Below, in pieces: positions 4,294 to 7,472 of a stretch of DNA of 7,472 bases. The stretch spans positions 1 to 7,472 of the forward strand of contig JASHUF010000321.1 in assembly GCA_030040175.1 (NCBI GenBank). The letters run 5' to 3'. Source of the DNA: Acidobacteriaceae bacterium. GTDB lineage: Bacteria > Acidobacteriota > Terriglobia > Terriglobales > Acidobacteriaceae. Made by a program: the position numbers and the translations under genes. The notes under the pieces are model-generated. The model saw only the letters and a list, made by a program, of their open reading frames with translations, ran no database searches and had not been told where the DNA came from. Positions within the stretch are counted from its first letter, which is position 1. Each line of letters opens with the position of its first letter.

Positions 4294-5943
4294 ATGCGAG
4301 TGCAGGAAAAACGGGTGGCCAAGCCGAAGGCGGATGAGGTGTTGCTGGTGACCAGCGGAGACTTGCGGCTCTCAGCCAACCAGGCGTGCTGGCCGGCGCA
4401 GCGCGAGATGGAAGAGAAGCTGACCGCGGCCTTCGCGCACAAGGGATTCAAGCTGGTGCGCGCGCACGCCTACAACGAGGCGGAGAAGCACGGTTTCATT
4501 GCCTCGCAGCGCCAGGGCATGGACGTGTTCCTGCATATTCATCCCCAGGCGCGGCTGGTCTTTGCCACCGCAGCGTGGCAGTACAGCCATCATGTGCTGC
4601 CGGGACTGCGCAGTCACAAAGGGCCGATTCTGACCGCGGCCAACTGGTCAGGGCAGTGGCCGGGACTGGTGGGGCTGCTCAATCTGAACGGATCGCTGGT
4701 GAAGGCGGGCAGGAAATTCTCGACCATCTGGAGCCGGGATTTTACCGACGATTTTTTCCTGAACGCGCTGGACGAGTGGCTGCGCGCAGGCAGGATCACG
4801 CACGATCTTTCGCATGTGCACGACCTCGACCGGAAGAAGCTGCCCGCCGCGAGCGCGGAGCTGGGCGCGCGGCTGGCGCGCGCGCTCAAGCGCCGCAAGG
4901 CCATCCTGGGCGTCTTCGATGAGGGCTGCATGGGCATGTACAACGCCATCATCGACGACGAGCTTCTGAACCCGGCAGGAATTTACAAGGAGCGCTTGAG
5001 CCAGTCCGCGCTGGTGGCGAGAATGCGTGTCGTGAGCGAGGGCGAAGCGAGGGCTGTCTACGAGTGGTTGGCAGCGAAAAGGATGAAGTTCGATTTCGGT
5101 TCGGACCCGGCGAATGAGCTGACGCTCGATCAGGTGCTCGAGCAATGCAGGATGTACATTGCCGCGGTGCGCATGGCCAAGGAATTCGGCTGTGACGCCA
5201 TCGGCATCCAGTACCAGCAGGGATTGAAAGACATGACGCCGGCCTCTGACCTGGCCGAAGGCTTGCTGAACAACGCCGACCGGCCGCCCGTGTTTGCCGA
5301 GGGAACGCGCGAAGAGCTGTACGCCAACGGACCGTTGCCGCACTTCAACGAAGTGGACGAGTGCGCGGGCGTGGATGCGCTGGTGACGAACCGCTGCTGG
5401 AGTGCGCTGGGGCTGGACCCTTCGACCACCCTGCATGATGTGCGCTGGGGCGAGCACTACAAGGGAAATGGCGCTTCCGGAAATCTGGATGCGTTTGTCT
5501 GGGTCTTCCAGATCTCCGGCGCCGCGCCGGCGAATCACTTTGTCAACGGCTACGCGGGCGCACGCAGCGAGCGCCAGCCGCCGATGTACTTCCCTCTGGG
5601 CGGGGGTTCGCTCAAGGGTGTGGGCAAGCCGGGCGAACTGGTTTGGAGCCGCATGTTCGTGGAGGGCGGCAAGCTGCATGCCGATATGGGCCGGGCGACG
5701 GCGGTGAGCCTGCCCGCGGAGGAGACGGAGCGGCGTTGGCGCGAGACCACGCGGCAGTGGCCCATGGTGCACACGGTACTGCACGGGGTGAGCCGGGACC
5801 AGATGATGGCGCGGCACCGCGCCAATCATGTGAACATCGCTTACGCGCCGGACGCGGAGACGGCCGACAAGGCGCTCGCCGTCAAAGCGGCGATGCTCAA
5901 GGAGATGGGCGTGGCCGTGCATTTCTGCGGGGTGGGGCAGTAA
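4294..5943 (+). CDS. L-fucose isomerase-fold protein (FucI/AraA superfamily), sugar isomerase-like
   Basis: This 549-residue protein is probably cytosolic. FucI enzymes interconvert L-fucose and L-fuculose (or related aldoses and ketoses) with Mn2+. From memory of E. coli FucI (591 aa), three regions line up. FNEVDECAGVDALV (351-364) aligns with its TENDSLNGVAML, placing Glu353 at Glu337. HDVRW (381-385) aligns with ADVRTYW, placing Asp382 at Asp361. ANHVNIAYAPD (510-520) aligns with ANHGVLTIGHVGAD, placing His512 at His528. All three metal ligands are therefore kept. The N-terminal half also follows FucI order: NWSGQWPG (117-124), RDFTDDFF (148-155), FDEGCMGMYNAIIDDELL (208-225). Elsewhere it is strongly diverged, so the substrate cannot be named and the gene symbol is withheld. 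The ATG at 4294 follows AAGGGG by 8 nt. The same frame is open upstream to 3202, but that part is antisense to the hydrolase. A LacI-type operator candidate lies just upstream, consistent with sugar control. Confidence 0.78.
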   Translation: MRVQEKRVAKPKADEVLLVTSGDLRLSANQACWPAQREMEEKLTAAFAHKGFKLVRAHAYNEAEKHGFIASQRQGMDVFLHIHPQARLVFATAAWQYSHHVLPGLRSHKGPILTAANWSGQWPGLVGLLNLNGSLVKAGRKFSTIWSRDFTDDFFLNALDEWLRAGRITHDLSHVHDLDRKKLPAASAELGARLARALKRRKAILGVFDEGCMGMYNAIIDDELLNPAGIYKERLSQSALVARMRVVSEGEARAVYEWLAAKRMKFDFGSDPANELTLDQVLEQCRMYIAAVRMAKEFGCDAIGIQYQQGLKDMTPASDLAEGLLNNADRPPVFAEGTREELYANGPLPHFNEVDECAGVDALVTNRCWSALGLDPSTTLHDVRWGEHYKGNGASGNLDAFVWVFQISGAAPANHFVNGYAGARSERQPPMYFPLGGGSLKGVGKPGELVWSRMFVEGGKLHADMGRATAVSLPAEETERRWRETTRQWPMVHTVLHGVSRDQMMARHRANHVNIAYAPDAETADKALAVKAAMLKEMGVAVHFCGVGQ

Positions 5944-6147
5944 GGGTTTGGTCGCATCCCGCCCTAGGCGCAAAGACAAAAACGCGCTGCCCAGAGGGCG
6001 CCCAGGTGAGGCACCCGTAGGTCGGACCTTAAGCGGAAAACAACCGCAGGTCCCTCGACTTCGCAAGCCGCGAGAAAGACGGCTTGCTTCACTCAGGACG
6101 ACAAGCGCCTGTGGTGCGGGCTTTGATAATTTGACGCAGGGCGGCGC
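5944..6147. other. Convergent intergenic region with M2-related and other stem-loops
   Basis: This 204-bp gap separates two genes that end towards each other. Three structures are visible. An M2-like segment (5958-5987, 26/30 matching 2869-2898) is flanked by CGCCCT (5960-5965) and AGGGCG (5995-6000), which pair. A stem pairs 6024-6029 plus 6033-6036 with 6044-6053, 10 bp with a 3-nt bulge and a 7-nt AAAACAA loop. A perfect 8-bp stem pairs 6063-6070 with 6080-6087. No gene is seen. Confidence 0.65.
6024..6087. terminator. Tandem stem-loops, possible bidirectional termination or REP-type element
   Basis: Two adjacent stable hairpins (6024-6053 and 6063-6087) lie between the ends of the isomerase-like gene and dnaE. 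Neither is followed by a T-run, so intrinsic termination is uncertain. They may be a repeat element that shields transcript ends. The intervening CCCTCGACTTCG and following CACTCAGGACGACAA resemble dispersed acidobacterial repeats from memory. Confidence 0.35.
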
Positions 6148-7472
6148 TCAGCCGACGGCCTGCACGGTGCCTTTGCCCACGAGCTCTTCTACGCGCTCCA
6201 CCCAGCTGCGGTCCGCGCTGACGCTCATGCCTTCGGGCTCGAGGATGACGGCGAACTCACCCTTGCGCTCAAGCTGCAACATCACTTTGCCCGGACCGGG
6301 CGCGGCATCGGCGGCGCTCTTGAGCTCGGCGAGCATCTGCTCGGTGGCGCGGTCGAGGTTAATGCGGATGCGTACACCGGAGGGCAGCTTGACCTGCACC
6401 TGCTCCAGCGCGGTGACGGAATTGACGGCGATCTTCGAAGCTGCCTCTTCGTCGCCCATGAGCGTGCCGCGAATGAGGACGGGCGCCTCGATTTTCAACT
6501 GCTCGCACAGGCGCTCGTAGTCGCGGGCGAAGCAGATTACTTCCATTTTTCCGGTTGCGTCCTCGATGAAGCCTTGAGCGTAGAGCTCGCCGCGCTTGCT
6601 CTTTTTGGGTGACGCTGTGCCTTGCAGCATACCGGCGACAAGAATTTCGTCGGCGGGATCGCTTTGGCCGGCCCATCGGCGCTCGGGGGCCTTGCGCTCG
6701 AAGGCTTCGGCGACAGAGATGACGCCGGTGAGGTTGCGCAGCTTTTCCGCGTACTTATCGAGAGGGTGACCGGAGACGAAGAAGCCGAGGACTTCTTTTT
6801 CGTTGGCCAGGCGCTCGCTCTCTTCCCAGTCGGGCGCGTTGGGCAGGTCGTCTGCGTGCGCACTGTTGCGGCCGCGCGCGGGCGCCTCGTCGAAGAGTCC
6901 GAAGAGGCCCGTCTGCCCTTGCGCCGCATCTTTCTGCGCCTTCTGGGCCCGCTCCATGGCCTTGTCCACGGCGGCGTAAAGGCGGCTGCGCGTGCCCAGC
7001 GAATCGAGCGCGCCGGCCTTGATGAGCGACTGGATGACGCGCGAGTTCATCACGCGCAGATCGACCTTCTCGCAAAACTCCCAGAAGCTCCTGAAGCGCC
7101 CGCCCACTTCTTCGCGCGCCTTCTTGATGGACTCAATGGCGTTGCCGCCGACGTTTTTGACTGCGGCCAGGCCGAAGCGGATGGATTCGCCTTCTGCGGT
7201 GATGTGCGGCGTGAACTGCGCACCGGAGATCTGCACGTCGGGCGGCTCCACGCGGATGCCCATCTCGCGGCACTCGCCGATGTACTTGACCACGGAGTCG
7301 GGCTTCGACGTTTCCGACGTGAGCAGCGCGGCCATGAACTCGACCGGGTAATGCGTCTTGAGATAGGCGGTGTGGTAGGCCACCTGCGCATAGGCGGCGG
7401 AATGGGACTTGTTGAAGCCGTAGCCGGAGAACTTCTCCATGCGGTCGAAGATTTCGTTGGCCGAAGCGCGGG
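6148..7472 (-). CDS. dnaE: DNA polymerase III subunit alpha, C-terminal part (partial at window edge)
   Basis: This is the catalytic subunit of the replicative polymerase, which pairs with the beta clamp and tau. About 441 C-terminal residues are in the window. The reading frame continues past 7472 towards the N-terminus, with ANEIFDRMEKFSGYGFNKSHSAAYA at the right edge (first part at 7407-7472). That segment is a hallmark of DnaE. Next come AYLKTHYPVEFMAALLTSE, the helix-hairpin-helix region with FCEKVDLRVMNSRVIQSLIKAGALDSLG, then EKEVLGFFVSGHPLDKY. The OB-fold begins at about ILVAGMLQG and includes ELYAQGFIEDATGKMEVICF. The tau-interacting C-terminus ends in TVQAVG with a TGA at 6148-6150. 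The PHP and palm domains lie outside the window. Nothing looks truncated or frameshifted in the visible part. It converges on the isomerase-like gene. Confidence 0.97.
   Translation of the reverse strand, partial: RASANEIFDRMEKFSGYGFNKSHSAAYAQVAYHTAYLKTHYPVEFMAALLTSETSKPDSVVKYIGECREMGIRVEPPDVQISGAQFTPHITAEGESIRFGLAAVKNVGGNAIESIKKAREEVGGRFRSFWEFCEKVDLRVMNSRVIQSLIKAGALDSLGTRSRLYAAVDKAMERAQKAQKDAAQGQTGLFGLFDEAPARGRNSAHADDLPNAPDWEESERLANEKEVLGFFVSGHPLDKYAEKLRNLTGVISVAEAFERKAPERRWAGQSDPADEILVAGMLQGTASPKKSKRGELYAQGFIEDATGKMEVICFARDYERLCEQLKIEAPVLIRGTLMGDEEAASKIAVNSVTALEQVQVKLPSGVRIRINLDRATEQMLAELKSAADAAPGPGKVMLQLERKGEFAVILEPEGMSVSADRSWVERVEELVGKGTVQAVG

Noticed and set aside
4648..6066. Long minus-strand open frame opposite the isomerase-like gene
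   Set aside because: It is antisense to a gene with conserved motifs, and its composition is typical of a shadow frame.
5948..6520. Plus-strand open frame spanning the convergent gap and the dnaE end
   Set aside because: It is antisense to conserved dnaE sequence and begins inside repeat DNA.

Overview
This is a GC-rich bacterial window with four complete protein genes and one partial gene, separated by repeat-filled intergenic DNA. The repeat style (short hairpin modules containing GCGCAAA...AACGC, CCCTGAGG and GATGGGGC), the diverged L-fucose-isomerase-like protein and the general codon character fit an Acidobacteriota genome, probably Terriglobia. That placement rests on recollection of such genomes and was not tested by a search.

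Layout from left to right. Bases 1-559 hold no convincing gene. They contain a nested hairpin (16-78), a 61-nt repeat module (here called M1, 105-165), a hairpin module (M2, 161-261) and the leader of the next gene. Bases 560-1849 (+) encode a PAS-PAS-GGDEF diguanylate cyclase. Bases 1872-2786 (+) encode a RapZ/YvcJ-family nucleotide-binding protein, 22 nt downstream. Bases 2787-3054 are intergenic and carry second copies of M2 and M1 in the opposite order, with a perfect 24-bp inverted repeat between them. Bases 3055-4146 (-) encode a membrane-anchored alpha/beta-hydrolase-fold protein whose catalytic residues appear to be missing. Its stop codon lies inside the second M1 copy. Divergent from it, after 147 bp containing a LacI-type operator candidate, bases 4294-5943 (+) encode an L-fucose-isomerase-fold protein with the three metal ligands preserved. 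Bases 5944-6147 form a convergent intergenic region with three stem-loops, one related to M2. Bases 6148-7472 (-) are the C-terminal part of the DNA polymerase III alpha subunit (dnaE), running off the right edge.

The genes do not form one obvious pathway. The cyclase and RapZ genes may be co-transcribed and both belong to nucleotide-linked regulation. The isomerase-like gene probably has its own, possibly sugar-responsive, promoter. dnaE is housekeeping. The points most worth a second look are residue changes at active sites in three otherwise well-preserved proteins (Ser to Gly in the hydrolase, Ser/Thr to Ala in the RapZ P-loop, Asp to Asn in the GGDEF domain) and the mosaic organisation of the intergenic repeats. 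I see no CRISPR array, phage, transposase or clearly new multi-gene system.
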